A stretch of DNA of 64,000 nt. Origin: Liolophura sinensis (taxonomy: Eukaryota; Mollusca; Polyplacophora; Chitonida; Chitonidae). Under the pieces are notes generated by a model. It worked only from the letters and a program-made list of their open reading frames with translations. It did no database searches and was not told where the DNA came from. Made by a program: the position numbers and the translations under genes. The stretch spans positions 45,619,187-45,683,186 of the forward strand of contig NC_088301.1 of the NCBI RefSeq assembly GCF_032854445.1, in the 5' to 3' direction. Below are positions 50,670 through 64,000 of this stretch, in pieces (positions within the stretch are counted from its first letter, which is position 1; each line of letters starts with the position of its first letter).

Positions 50670-51203
50670 GTAATGTATATTACTGTCATTTTAAATGATA
50701 ATGTGTGTAAAATATTATTTTTAAAAAATCATTAAAAAAAAGTTACTGTTAATATTGACAAACATGCATTTTGCTTTATATTCTAGCTTTTCATTTGAAT
50801 TATGTTATAATTGTATATCAAGATCAGGTTTTTAGTTCAAAACAATTGTATTCAATAGATAAGGTTCTCAACCACTTTATTACCTTTAAAAAAGAGATTT
50901 TCTAGAACATGTGTATTTTAAATCCAGGTAAATTTATTTCATGCTTTAAAATTGGATGTTTCTCATATAAACAGATTTTAGGTAAAACAATTAATTATTT
51001 GCACAAGCTAGTTGATTAAAAAGCAAGGTACAGATATGACAACTAACTGAAACCAGCTACCAGTATTTTATAAGGAAGAAATTATGTGAGCTACAGTAAT
51101 AGGAACGTAAAAAGAATTAATTTAGCTGACACACTTGGAGAAATTAAAAAAATTATGTATAGTTTTTAAATTAAATGAATTCTTATTTCTTCTATTTACA
51201 GAC

Positions 51204-52763
51204 ATGATTATGACGCCAGAAACATCTATGGGTGTGGAGAAATCTATGCCAGAATCTTCAACAACTCCGACCAGGAAGAGAGCTTCCCCGGAAGACGGTG
51301 ATTCGCCCAATTCAGAGAAAGCCGGTAAAGTCAAACTGGCTTTCTCTATCGACAGTATAATTGGGAATACAGCAAAGAAACAGAAAGTGAGTGAAGAGCA
51401 CAGCCCAGAAGTACCCAGAGTATCTAGGACCCATCGTTCTGTTGACCTCAACAACTACAAAAATTCAGGGTTTATATCATACCCCAAATCCGGACTTCTA
51501 TATCCCAAATTAGATGGAAAGGACCCTTCTCTTGCGGAGGGTCTGGGAGCCTCTGGCCGTGACAACTGGGACGTCTATCTTCCCTATCTGCACCCCGCCT
51601 TCCTCATGGGCCGGGTCAACCTGCTAGACTACAATTCCCAACTCGGCTTACTCAGGCAACATGTCCATCCCTTGTATCCAACTGCAGGAACTTTCTGGCT
51701 GCAAAATCGCTCTTTGGCCGGCCAGCTAAAATTCCCTTGCCCCACGGGTGAGCTTTCTACCAGAGGATTAGACCTTTCCCTCACCCAGCACAGAGCATCA
51801 AACAAAGATACGAAATCACAGACCTTCACCAACCAGCCTGAAAACAGCACTGGTGATTCGGACAGTCAGTCGCCGAAAAAGTTGATCCCGGACAATTTTC
51901 GGGCAGGTGTTGCTGGGAAGAAGGCAAGTCCCGACTCGGTGGCACTCCAGAAAGAGGATGACAGCCAGGAAAATGTTGACTGTGACTCTTTGAACAAGAA
52001 CAAAAAAATAGGCACGAAACCACCAAAGACATTCACGTGTCCGGAGTGTGGTAAAGTGTTCAATGCCCATTACAATTTGACCCGCCATATGCCTGTTCAT
52101 ACTGGAGCTAGACCGTTCGTGTGTAAAATTTGTGGAAAGGGTTTTCGCCAGGCAAGCACCCTGTGTCGACACAAAATTATTCACACGTCAGAAAAACCCC
52201 ACAAATGTCAGACGTGTGGGAAATGCTTCAACCGAAGCTCTACACTGAACACTCATATGCGAATCCACGCCGGCTACAAACCGTTTGTATGCGAATTCTG
52301 CGGCAAGGGCTTTCACCAGAAAGGTAACTACAAAAATCACCGACTGACTCACAGCACAGAAAAACAGTACAAGTGTAACATATGTAACAAGGCCTTTCAC
52401 CAGATTTACAATCTCACCTTTCATATGCATACTCATAACGAGAAAAAACCATTCACCTGTCAGGTTTGCGGGAAGGGATTTTGTCGGAACTTTGATTTAA
52501 AGAAACACATGAGAAAGTTGCATGACGGCTCTTCCGTTTCCCCAACATCCTCTCCCACCTCTGATACAAACTTGAACTCGAGTCAAAACTTTAGTCCAAA
52601 TTCCCGGCTGTTTGCCGTTGGCCCGTCCACCGGACCAACTGGCTTTTTGAACCGTCCATCTCTGTTAGCTCAGAGTTCGATTCAGTGTCAACGAAGCCTT
52701 TTTGCTCCTTACATGTTACACAACCCGGGCTCATTTTTACAGAAAGTCCAGCCTCTGATATGA
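51204..52763 (+). CDS. Fezf: FEZ family zinc finger protein (Fezf)
   Basis: A nuclear C2H2 transcriptional repressor of the Fezf1/Fezf2/earmuff family, known in other animals for forebrain patterning and neuronal identity. The 519-residue protein starts at the first ATG after the splice acceptor at 51201; open sequence upstream of it is intronic. An Eh1 Groucho-recruiting motif ([10 protein letters not shown]) is at residues 45-54. A Ser/Pro-rich linker follows, then six C2H2 fingers: C279-H299, C307-H327, C335-H355, C363-H383, C391-H411 and C419-H440. Fingers 1-5 have HX3H spacing and finger 6 has HX4H. Linkers and finger signatures such as [20 protein letters not shown] and [20 protein letters not shown] are near-invariant in the family. 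A Ser/Asn-rich tail ends the protein. All coding sequence is in one exon. Length is close to that of other family members. Identification is secure; Fezf1 versus Fezf2 is a vertebrate distinction and does not apply. Confidence 0.97.
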   Translation: MIMTPETSMGVEKSMPESSTTPTRKRASPEDGDSPNSEKAGKVKLAFSIDSIIGNTAKKQKVSEEHSPEVPRVSRTHRSVDLNNYKNSGFISYPKSGLLYPKLDGKDPSLAEGLGASGRDNWDVYLPYLHPAFLMGRVNLLDYNSQLGLLRQHVHPLYPTAGTFWLQNRSLAGQLKFPCPTGELSTRGLDLSLTQHRASNKDTKSQTFTNQPENSTGDSDSQSPKKLIPDNFRAGVAGKKASPDSVALQKEDDSQENVDCDSLNKNKKIGTKPPKTFTCPECGKVFNAHYNLTRHMPVHTGARPFVCKICGKGFRQASTLCRHKIIHTSEKPHKCQTCGKCFNRSSTLNTHMRIHAGYKPFVCEFCGKGFHQKGNYKNHRLTHSTEKQYKCNICNKAFHQIYNLTFHMHTHNEKKPFTCQVCGKGFCRNFDLKKHMRKLHDGSSVSPTSSPTSDTNLNSSQNFSPNSRLFAVGPSTGPTGFLNRPSLLAQSSIQCQRSLFAPYMLHNPGSFLQKVQPLI

Positions 52764-53209
52764 CAGGACAATACTAGAGGTTCGTTCCTTAATTTAAGAG
52801 GAGTTGAACACACTTAACCACTTTTGAGAGTTTATCGATGTTATTGAACACGCGAGCCAGAAATTCGGTGATTTAGAGACTAATTTAATAGTGCCATATA
52901 TGGAAGAGGTTTTCCTTTATTTATTTGGGCTAAATTATTTATCTGTGCAGGTGACTTGAGTGAGGTAAATTTGGGATATGATGGAAAAATATTTTAATGT
53001 GACAGAATCAGACAATGAACATGAGTTGACGCTTTAAAATTCTTGGGAAATTTTTGATCACTGTATAGGGTTTAATTTTGTCAGTTTTATCGTGGTGGAA
53101 AAGTGGTTATTAAAGCTGTTGTTATTATGGTTGTCATATGATGTACATATATATATATGTGGTGTTTGGGTGGCAAATGCTGCCAAACTGACAGTATGCT
53201 GATACTTTC

Positions 53210-53215
53210 AATAAA
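53210..53215 (+). terminator. Fezf: Fezf polyadenylation signal
   Basis: AATAAA, 447 bases past the stop codon, followed within 30 bases by a TG/T-rich stretch (GTTGTTTTGTG at 53242). This predicts a 3' end near 53230-53240. Confidence 0.65.
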
Positions 53216-53239
53216 AATTATCAGTGATCATAATCTAAT

Positions 53240-56200
53240 CAGTTGTTTTGTGATATCATTTTTGTTGTTAGTTTTGCTGCTTATTATTATAATTTTATTT
53301 TTAATTTTGTAAAGGCGGTGTTTATCGGGCATGCAAGGCATAACATAGAAGTTAAAAGATCGATTAAAAATTACCCATTATATCCGAATGACTTTAAAAT
53401 TAAGATGCTGCATACGGAAACGTTGTTATGCAGAAAATTATAGTCCCTGAAAATAATTTCATAATATTTTATAGTAATGAAATAAGTTTTAAGTTAAATG
53501 TACACAACGTACAAGAACTGTCTGCAATTGTCTTAAGGACATAGAAATAAATCGATAGATTTAATTCTCGCTAAATATCCTTTACCCTCTCTTGCTATTT
53601 ATTAATGTTATGTTTTACAATTAATCAACTTAATGCTTCTGTGCCGACCACTGTCAGTTCGCTCTTTCTTATAGCTTAATTGTGTTAAAGACGGTTAAGC
53701 GATGGGGAGTGTTATAAAGCTCTTTATCACCCGGCCAATACTTCAGGTGACTCGAGAGTTTAGCCACTTGATTTGGTGAGCACGTCAGCCCTCGAGAACT
53801 CTCGTGGCCAGGCGCGACCAGTCGATAACACCATTGTCACCTGTCGGAGCCGCTGATTTGGGGCTCTTGAGAAACGCCGTTTGTGTAGAGCTTGTGAAGG
53901 TGGTGGCAGAAAACTGCGACGACTGGGAATAAAAGGGAAACGTTAGTACTATCACAACTATAGGCAGTCAACAATTTGTCAAACTTAAAAGCTTTTGTTA
54001 ATTTAATCATTAACTTCTGTGTGCATGGCAATTTTCGTGTTTCAACAACCACACCTGTGATACGCTGGACGCTGAAGGGATCCAGAGTCAGTTTTTTACT
54101 TGACGTTTACAAGAGCTTGCCGACAAGCATTTTTCTTAGGTCAACCCCCGTGCTGCATGTGTATGACATATGTAAATCTGGCCAGATCAATGGCGCACTG
54201 GTCTCAGTGCTATTATAATACAGGCAACTTTCTTTTGTACAGTATTACATTCATATGTCACTGAGAAACATTATTTCTGGCATCAAACAGACCCCTGTTA
54301 AGAACAAAAGACTACAATGTTTGAATGCTGGTGCATTTGTACACCAATTATGGCATGTACTTAGCAAAAGAAAAAAAGACTGATTTTGAAATTCAGAACA
54401 TGACTAACTTTTATACTAAATATAGAAAATCAGTTTCGTTAGATGTTTCATACATATGTATATAAAACATGTACATTATATTTAATTAATTTATAATTTG
54501 GAATATTATAGAAGCTCCTGCTTTAGAGACAAAAATGATCGTGTTGTTGTAGGACTACTTCTAGTTGTTATGGTTATTTAAAACCTACATTGTAAGATGC
54601 ATGGCCTATAATTCACGTTTGTTTGCACCAAGCAACGATTGCATAATGTATCAGACGTTCAATGCAAACAAAGAAAGAAATGTTTATAATAGAAGCTTTT
54701 GTTCGAAAGTGAAGAACTCTATTAAACCAGGGACAGAACTCCATATTCAACAACACTGACACGGTTTAATCTGTAATACCGCCCTGTTGTTCGTGTGAGC
54801 TTTGGTGTGTGACCTGCTGTACTTTTCACAATGGCCAATGAACGGCAGCCTTGGTGACTTCTTCAGAAGTCAATACGGGTGATAATCTCACGTGACAATG
54901 GTGGTAACAACCCTATGACATAACAACTACGGTCTCTAACAAATTCACTTTGACCGACTGTAACGGAGGAGCTAAAATTAACTCACTGGCAGATATAGGC
55001 CTGGGGGAGGAATTGGTGAGAGACAAACCGATTCTTTTAAAGACAGGGTTAAAGTGTGAAGTTAACATTTGGTCAGGTTTATCAGTATATAGGTATAAAA
55101 CCTGCCGCAAAAGACCAAGCACTTTCGTATTACTGTGACCAAAGTATTTCTATTCCAGTCAAGATATTAAAAGGGGTACCTAACGATAAAAAATCTACCG
55201 AGCAATCTAAATCACGACTAATAGCAACACCCGTCTGTACAAAGACTTCAGTACATAAAAAGGCTATATATACCTACTTTTTTTAGAACTACATGGTTCG
55301 TTTTAACTAGAATTGTGGTTTATGTGACATAACAGGGTTGAAATTAAATTCTGTTAGGATGGAGAATTTAGGTTCTATTTACTTGTAGTTCTCCTTTGTC
55401 AATGTTCATTTTAACTAGCACTGTAGTTTCAACATTTCATTTTTATTTCCATATAAAACATATGGAGTTAAATTAAAATTTGTTAAGATAAAGAGACATG
55501 TGTAGACATCTTCATGTGTAGACATCTGTAATGTCATTTTTTCGGCCTTGCTTTTGTATTTCCTTCTCCCTGGGAAGTGGTCATGAAAAAACTACGGACG
55601 GGAGGGGAGATGTGTGTAAAGAACAGCAGAGTTGTGCAGGCTGGGTGTGTGACCTGCAATGACACGGGCAAGCAAAGAACCCGGAGGCTTTTCAACAGTC
55701 CTTGTTACTTACAGAGGGTCCCAGTGAGAGTGAACGGGGGACGCACGTGGTGAAAGGAAAATTATTTGTCATTAGACGCTGACCATAAAAAGAGCCGGAG
55801 ACGTTTAAGAAACTCTTTTCCTGGTCAAATTTGACCTTGCCACTTTTCATTATTTCTCTGACTATGATGTGGGGCATCATGAACTCTTTGCCATTGTACT
55901 TCACGCTAATAATGATAGGCAGTGCGACAGAGAACACGAGTCGCGTTGGCGAAGTATCACGGCCACAATGTGATGGTTTGCTGAAGAAGCAGTAATTATT
56001 AAGCAAATAATAGGAATTAAGGCCGTAGATGTACGTGAAAAGTCATCCCTATGTAATTATAATTGACGAGGTTACAGCGAACAAAGCGATTGAGCCATGA
56101 TGAGTAAAAGGCCAGGAGAGGCGATCTGTTCAGTTTAATGCAAATTGTATCACCCTAGTCATAACGCAATTAAGCACCTTAGTAAGTCTTATATGGGCTC

Positions 56201-59200
56201 ATTAATTATGGACAGATATTTTATTAATATTTAATGCGGCCAGTTATGGCTTAAATTTGCAATATGTTCTAACGGGATAATGTTGTGTTCACAGTTCCTT
56301 TCGGCTGGAACGTGTTGTGCAAACACGTGGTTTGTTGACGGTCGTCGATTTATGCTAAAACAAGTTGTACGTAGGCTATAAATGAACGGTGTTCTATATT
56401 CATGATATTTCGCCGACATCGCTAGTCCATCGTCAACGTTTTATTCCTGATAACACCACCTCCATGTTTTCATTTATATTATTTCTGGGGTTTCGTAACA
56501 ATACAGGCGCCCATGCATGTTCATAATTTTATCTCATTGTTAGGGGTGTTTTATGAAGTATATATATACATTTTATTTTTCAACATTATTTGGTTTGCGA
56601 TGTTATTGTGACCAACGCATGTTATTTTTAGCTTAGCTAAAACATCTCTGTTTAGAATTATATTTTTCTGCGTATGGTTTTTATACTAAACGTATAATGT
56701 CACAGTAAACGTTTGGTTCTTTTTTTTTCAAATAACAGTCTACAGTTATATTGTATGACTTGTCGTTTATATGATGAAGAAGTACTCTTTTTAAGTATTA
56801 ACAAAAACGTAAGCAGTATAATATAATTTTGAAAGAGTGTGGGATAAACTGGAAAAATCTCCAGATACTCATGCCAACGATCTAGCCAATACCTGAAGTA
56901 GCATCTTAGATTGTGAGACTTATGCTGTGGTGATGCAGGGATGATTTCTTTGGGTTAGGTTTTAACAACCATCTTATGGGCTTCTTCAGACAATACAATG
57001 ACAAAAATTTGCTTAGCACACACCATTTGGGGAGTGTGAAAAGGCAGTATTTAGACCTTATTAGGTGTTTTATGAGACATAAGAAATAAAATTAATGGCA
57101 TGTCTTTGACTCCAAGCTTTAAATCGTTTCATAAATATGACCTTTTCAAATCCTGTTGTTCACAGAATGTACTGAATGTCTGACTGCATGAAACTGCACA
57201 CCAGCAATTTGACATTTTTTTGTTTTTATCGATGGCTGAATATCAAAATTGGCAATTATCACGTTATATTTGCGCAGTCCGATTTCTAAGTGATAACGCA
57301 ATCTTAATATTTTTGCACTTGACTCGTTGTAATTTGGCAGAAATTCGTCCCAGAAGGAGTCGGTTTTGTTAGCATTATTTGCGCAGCACGTTGTTTGATC
57401 TGAAGGATGTGCTATGCAGCCACACGACACAATTGACCATATCAGACTCCGTTTTCAGCAACTATAAACCCAGACACGATGAGCAAGGGTGAATGGTATA
57501 ATAACGAAACCCAAGGAGGCCTTCTCGGGGGAGAATTTGGCTGCTAGAACTGTTGGCGGGCGTCTTCTAAAGACTCTAGAGGCTCTGCTTTTCGGATGTC
57601 AATGAGACAATAAAACTACCGAAAACAGAGAGAATTGGATGAGTAGGCACCCTAGGGAACACCTCCTGGCATTGTCTATCCAGTCTGGAAATATTGCGAT
57701 CAGGGAAAAAACAAATAAGATGGAATTTTGATAGTACGCGTAGCCGTCACGCAAGGGGGCTGGGCAAGAGTCTGCGATCAGTCCTTGTGCCATTCGAGTC
57801 CGTTAAGCGGCAATCTGTCCTAATTTACTCGCCGAGTAACACCATATGGTCGGCAAGGCATCTAAGCCAGAGCAAGCTCTTGTACGTGCATACACGGCGA
57901 TTAATATCTCCATTACCCAGTGCATCATTCAATAAAAGATCCCCCTGCATATAGTTAGCTTTTTATAAGCTACCGAAACGACGTCCTGACTGGCTTACCT
58001 ATCAAACTCCACTAGCAGAGTAAACATCGGTGTGGACTCAAATAATACCTGGTATATACATACATCCCACTTCCAGACTGGGCAACGGAATGGATATTTA
58101 CTCAGGTTGAATTGGGGAAGATCAACGGAAATCTCTAATCCGTTCCACGGAGCGATTATAACCTTTTGTGTTTCACCGTTATTAAACTGACGTGTTTGAA
58201 TTTGCCCTTTTGAAGAAATGAACAATGAATGCCGGGAAAAGTCACAATAGCAAAATAACGCCGACAGACATCGAGCATGCGCATTGAATCGTTAAAGGGG
58301 AATGTAACCAGATATAAACCAGTAGAAATTTATGGCAAGTGCATGTGTATTTTGCATCGAGATAAGTAATGTGAATAAACACCTATATGGAATGAGACAA
58401 TCACTGCATATGTGTATTAGAGTGATAGCATATTAATATAATTCAGAATACCTGTAAAGCTAAATGATACAAACGAATTATTAAATACAGATTAAACAAC
58501 AATATTTGTCTTACAATAGCAAAGAGGATTATTCATACAAAAATTATCAAAAACTTTTTTTTTAATTTTTTTTAAATTTTCATGGGAAAGACTTTCAGTC
58601 GATGCCATTTCACTTTTTCTTAGCTATATAGTTTTAAATGTACACTAGGCTTGGTATCTCTTTTGCATGGAGCATGTGCAGCTTTCCACGTAAAAAAATA
58701 AAAGGTTCAGCCGCGGTAGCCTAAGGTATATACAAAAGACCACTATACTTGAATTCAACCGTACTTGACAGGCCTGGGAGTAGAAAGCAAATCGTTCTCA
58801 AACACGGCTAAACGAGGGGGCGGTGTAAGGTAAAGAAAAGAGCTGGCCTAACAATGTTGTAAAGAATTCATGTAGTTTAGGTACTGTGCTTTACGGGGTG
58901 ATATGCTTGGCGGATTATCGAAGCCAAACAAAAAGCCCCTATAACTACCGAAGCAGTCTCCCTTTTGTTCGGCTTTCTACACGCCGTCGTTTTAAAGAGC
59001 CTCGACGAATAAGGCCCGAAACTTAAAACTGTGTTCGCAAGAAAAGGCCTAAATAAACAATTATGTTATCCTTTCGGACAAAACTTCCGAGGCCAAAACG
59101 AACGAGATGAAAACGTAATACCGTCATCCTTTTCGTAAAGGAAAGACCCATGTTGAAGTTTTTATTATCGAATGAGTGGCATTGTTAGAACTTATTTAGC

Positions 59201-62200
59201 GTAAGGGCAGAGTACTTGTGTTTTGTACAGGAAGGACCCCGACACGGTTAGAAGAAATATGAGTTGATATTCTATAGGATCTGGGCAATATTGTTTTGAT
59301 ATTTTTATCAGCAAATTGCCGGTGATCTAAACCTTGCACCTGGCCGAATGTAATTAAAAGTCGTTCCCCAGCGGACATTATATGGAGAACGGCTTAGACA
59401 CGCTGCATTGGCTCTCTAGTCGATTATGCCCCAACTATCATGCCTTGAATTTCATTCAATTAAGCGCATGGTCATTTCACGGTTTCTTCTAGCGAGAGCA
59501 ACTCAACGATAATTAGATGATCAGAGAGGACTGGACACCATTTCTATGCCGCGTCGCTCGCCATGTGTTGCTGCTTGCCAGGCAAAGGAAACAAGTCTCC
59601 TAGAAATCTCAACGGTTCATCTATAAATGTTTGGAGCCATCGGCTGCTGACAAAGTGTCCTCTTACTACATACCTTTTCATACTTAAACGCATCTTTACA
59701 AAGTAACACTCCTCATTTATTTCCAGGATGTCTGGCCCCGGATAATTCGCGTCTTGAAGGAGTGGATTTCAGCCCGGCAGACAAACGACCAACCACGCCG
59801 GCTAATTCAACACGCCGTCTCCTGATTTATCCGTTGAACTGAAAACCCAATCCTAGACAAGGTCTCGCTTTAACGCAGTGTTAGGTGACATGTGAAAATC
59901 GGTGAAAAGACAGCTCCTCAATTAGTGTAACAACACTGTATACCATAATGAGCAAATAACCACAAAACTGGAATAATGGCATAGTCAGAAAATACGTCAT
60001 TTTGTTACCCTGTGTGGATATAAGGACAAATTGGGCCACAAACGCCATAATTATCTAAGAGAAAATTTGCAACTACACATTCTTCTTTTTTTTCCACAAC
60101 GAGGTCACATGAAAAGTACACTTCAAGACAAATGTAAAATAGAGCTTAAAAACTTACACATGCTGTATTCATTGGAAAACAACACTGGAGCAGTGAAGTT
60201 CCATTTGTAATAATGGAAAGAGTGTAACGTGAAATTTTTGAAATACATTTATGAACTATTGTATTATCACATTTATAACATTTTATACATGGTCAACTTT
60301 CTGTGCATATATATGGGAGTTGCCGAATTTAATGAAAATGTTTGTATAACAATATTTCAATTCGTGTATCTTCGTTAAGCTTGTGCTTTGTCTTGATATG
60401 ATATATAGTACCGTTGGTAGAGTATATAGATCAGTTAGCAAACTGTTATCAGACGTAGTAAATGGTGGATTTTGCTTTCAAAACCTGATTAACAAATTGA
60501 ATCGAAAAATTGTCAGGACTTAAAGCAAAAACTACACGAAACTATTCCATTTGTATGAAAATTCCATTTGTGACGCCCTGGACAGACAACCTTGTATTTG
60601 ATGCTATATGTGCTTTCGAACTTTTCACAACTGTCAAACGTTTTATCACAAATCAAAGGTTGCTATGAATCCATTGTAAGTCCTCAGAGGTAGGGTGTAC
60701 TAAATTATGTAACACTGGTACAAAAATCAGCGGAACAATTTGCCATTATAACTCCTATACATTTTGAATATCTTAAAGGCCTTTCTGTGTGATGTCAAGG
60801 ATAAAAGCAGACCTCGAGTACTCAGGCGATGAATGTAGGCGGAACCACAGTGTGTCAGCTTCATTAGTGAGGCCTTACACATATATACAGACAGTGCCGG
60901 TTACCTGGTCGCCCTTGCTATACCAGGTCATTGTAAGAGGCGTTAACCTTTACTTGTTATCGGCAGCTTGTGTGTGTGTGTGTTTGATCACTAATTCAAT
61001 TTAAAGAACTTGTGAAAGTAGGTAAAAATGAAACATTGAAGTCCATGGGTGCTGTTTTCTTATAACTTCTTTGAACTCACCGCTTTCGTACAAACAAAAA
61101 CAGCCAGGGCGGGTAAAGTCAGGAAGTAGGAAGTACACCATATGCGACATACCTCTACATTATAAGCTGTTTTCCAAATCCTATTGGACACGCATTTATA
61201 TTGTATCTCTCTAAGCTATTTGTAATAGAAGCTAAGTGCATATAGATATAACTTCCTGATACTTTTATTTAACACTCATAAAACAGCATTGAGCTTTGTA
61301 ATAGACAGCTATGTAGCAATAATAAAATGTATGCTGGGCATTCAACAAGAAATCTTTCGGGCACATCGGTGTTATAGGGCAAAGCATAGGTTCTGTAACC
61401 ATACCAGAAGCAAGTATGCTTATCTGTTTTATTATTACAAATGTATTATTATTAAATTCAGACGTCAAAACAGACATTCGTTTACCAATTCAACATTGTA
61501 CCCCAATCCGCCCCCTAACCCGGGTTAAAGCTGAAGTAGACACATTTTCTGACGTCTTATTAGGTGCCTCCCTGGCCGCGCGTGCTTGACTACCCCTAGG
61601 CCTATCACCCGCTCTTGACTATATTAAATGTTCTGTGTTCGAATCCAGTATTCGTTGTATTTAACTGCGACTTTCAGACACAAGGACTGTCTGATTTCTA
61701 CAGTTTAATAAATATTTATACATTTTTAAATTGTGAAATGCTTACATTTAATGAATCATAAAAGCCTATATTATTACATATGATTATATTTATATATTTG
61801 ATCATTGTAGGCCTCTATAAATACAAGATCCTACACCAGGTATGTGGGAAAATTATTTAATGTATTTAAATGTTCGGTTCATTGTAAGAACCAGAAGCTT
61901 GTATACTCGTCTGTGAGCAAATGGTCGAGTTGTGAGAACATTTCTGCAGCATTGCCTGAATAAGTTTTCCAGGGTTGTGTTGTCTTTCTGTGATTCGCCA
62001 TCGGACTGTTTCTGTTGTCTCACATTTCAATGTGTACTTTTCTGCATGTCACTGCCATTGTATGGTGGACGCTTGTGATAAACCCCTTCAGGTAGCGTGA
62101 TAAGCTCAGTGGCTTGTTGGTCAATAGGCAAAAGATATCTTTATTAGTTATGCTTGGTGACAGACCATTTAAACTCCAGCGTTCTAAATATTTATAAATT

Positions 62201-63717
62201 CTTCTGTTCCTTACCAAAAACTACGATCTTGTCGAAGCGCATTTTTGTTGCCGCTAAAAAGACTACTTCAATAATTAATGGACTCGCGGGAGGCTACTAC
62301 CGTTCGCGTTTTCCGACTTGTTGTCCTTGCGCTCCAGAAGACAATAACGAAATCGTTCATGACGTGATTGATGTCAAATACACACACATTTCAGCCGCAT
62401 ACATAATTCAGTGTGTCTTCATGTCGTGTCTACAGCAGTTAATAAGAAACAAATAAACACCTTCAATTCACTGCTGAAAAAAGAACAGCTCGGAGGAACG
62501 TATAAGCAGAATAGCGCCATGTATAAAATTTTTCACAACCTCTCCCAAACCCCCTCACCCCACCCTCCATCTCCACCCTCAACTCACAAACATGTTTAGT
62601 CTTCCAATATAAGATGCCGGAATTCCACACACAAAACATGTGTTTTATTACCGTGTGGGGAATAATTTGTTGAGAATATATTAAGGACAAAAATTAAGCA
62701 TGCATGTAGCTATAGCGGGGATGAGTTATCTCCGCGGTTAGACTGGTTTCAAGCTTCTAGTAGCGTGATCGTCTGATAAAATAAGCGGTACTGCTTGCCC
62801 CAGGTCGCTCCATGTCTCAACGCTAAAAGTTAGGAACGACTGGAGCAAATTCTAATAAATTGTCAATTGTCTATTGTTAGTGACCGTGTTCACTGCAGCA
62901 TGAAATAAAAAGAGCAAACATGTCATTTTGCGTAACAGGCTGATGGCTTTTTTAATTTTTATTATTATTTTTTTTCTTCGTGTCGGAAACAATTATAGGA
63001 ATATGGGCTAATACGTGTATGGCACGTCATGATGAGTGGAATAACTGGTGAATGGACGCAACATCAGAGGGAGTACGGGGTCGTAATGAGAAGTTCGCAA
63101 TTCCCATGGGATTACCAGTGATAGTATCCGGGACAATTTAAACAGTTGACAGAATAGCCACTGTGTGTCTACTTCATGGCACAGTCATTACTATCTATTG
63201 ATCTCCCTTATCATTTCAGACACTCGCACGCATTTCAACTGTTGTTCTGAGGGGCTTTGTCAGGGGTATATCTAATAGTGGTATATGACGATGCGTCAGA
63301 GGTGCCAGCAACAGTTAAACTCGACTATATCTCAGAACAGTCTAGCCAAGCACATATCGTTTTCCAGGCTGGCATAAGTACACAATTCTAATTGCATAGA
63401 TCAAATAAACAGATTCAGCAAAAACAAAAATGTTGACTTGATATCATACAGAAAATTTCAACTGAACCCACATATTTTAAATGTCTGATTCAGCTTGTCC
63501 CATCTTCATAAGTTATTTATACATGTCATACACTACACAAGTTTTTGTGCTTATTCAGCTAACCTTAAAACACTTACTATGTGACTTGAAGTAAACAGTC
63601 ATAGTGTGAAGAAATCCATTAGTATTGTCAAATGTAAATATACCTTTAAATGAGGAAATCCTGCAGCTGGAAGTTAATATTTAACTTGCTAAGAATTTAT
63701 CGAATATTACAACGTGC
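53240..63717. other. Non-coding region downstream of Fezf
   Basis: No gene is supported. Less AT-rich blocks of low repeat content lie at about 53640-53920, 55560-56130, 57340-57950, 58700-59150 and 59390-59880. The first holds clustered CTCGAGA-type and CAGGTG/CACCTG E-box-like sites. The rest is AT-rich, with short runs (GT near 60969-60982, C-rich at 62545-62590). The blocks are candidates for Fezf enhancers, by position and composition only. Confidence 0.4.
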
Positions 63718-64000
63718 CACTTAACTGAAGTAAGAACTTAATGAGCACGATTACATTGTGTTAGTTGACTGAAGTCAGAACTTAATGAGCGCGATTACAT
63801 TGTGTTAGTTCACTGAAATCAGAACTTAATGAACACGATTACATTGTGTTAGTTGACTGAAGTAAGAACTTCATGAGCACGATTACACTATGCGACTTGA
63901 CTGAAGTAAGAACTTAATGAGCACGATTACATTGTGTTACTTGACTGAAGTCTGAACTTAATGAGCACGATTACATTGTGTTACTTGACTGAAATCAGAA
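63718..64000. repeat. 44-base minisatellite, running off the window
   Basis: The repeated unit is built on GACTGAAGTAAGAACTTAAT, then GAGCACGATTACATTGTGTT. The phrase GAACTTAATG recurs at a constant 44-base step. About six and a half units are visible with a few substitutions each. The array continues past position 64000. Confidence 0.95.

Noticed and set aside
51135-51203. Upstream in-frame extension of the Fezf frame
   Set aside because: It lacks an ATG start, is AT-rich, and is followed directly by a splice acceptor ending at 51201. It is intron sequence.

Overview
The window is eukaryotic, almost certainly animal. It is AT-rich and mostly non-coding, with GT-AG introns, AATAAA signals, simple repeats, tRNA-derived SINEs and decayed Ty3/gypsy retroelements. 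The SINE families and the style of the one recognisable protein suggest a lophotrochozoan, most likely a marine mollusc. That placement is inference; nothing here fixes the species.

Three genes can be supported. Two are minus-strand paralogues, gene A (3814-6973) and gene B (19103-21069). Each has four short coding exons with intron phases 0, 1, 1 and encodes a secreted protein of 112 or 114 residues. Exon 1 is a signal peptide, exon 2 carries six cysteines, exon 3 carries two more, and exon 4 is a short tail with a shared RIPG(D/E)DVA motif. All eight mature cysteines fall at the same residue numbers in both proteins. I do not recognise the family. The third gene, Fezf (50451 to about 53235, plus strand), encodes a forebrain-type zinc-finger repressor with an Eh1 motif and six C2H2 fingers. 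It has a TATA/Inr promoter, a non-coding first exon and one coding exon.

Layout: 1-3.6 kb is non-coding with dispersed repeats. 3.8-7.0 kb is gene A. 7-11 kb is non-coding with a C-run and an AT microsatellite. 11.1-14.7 kb is a broken gypsy element on the minus strand. 15.46-16.26 kb is a second gypsy fragment on the plus strand, followed by a SINE. 17.7-18.8 kb holds repeat copies. 19.1-21.1 kb is gene B. 21-50 kb is a gene-poor stretch with SINEs, a recurring non-autonomous repeat (called family T here), a 589-bp tandem duplication and an AT microsatellite. 50.4-53.2 kb is Fezf. 53-63.7 kb is non-coding with several relatively GC-rich blocks of low repeat content that could be regulatory. 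A 44-bp minisatellite runs off the right end.

Genes A and B probably arose by duplication, with retroelements later accumulating between them. Fezf lies in a gene-poor neighbourhood, as developmental regulators often do. I see no functional link between Fezf and the cysteine-rich pair.
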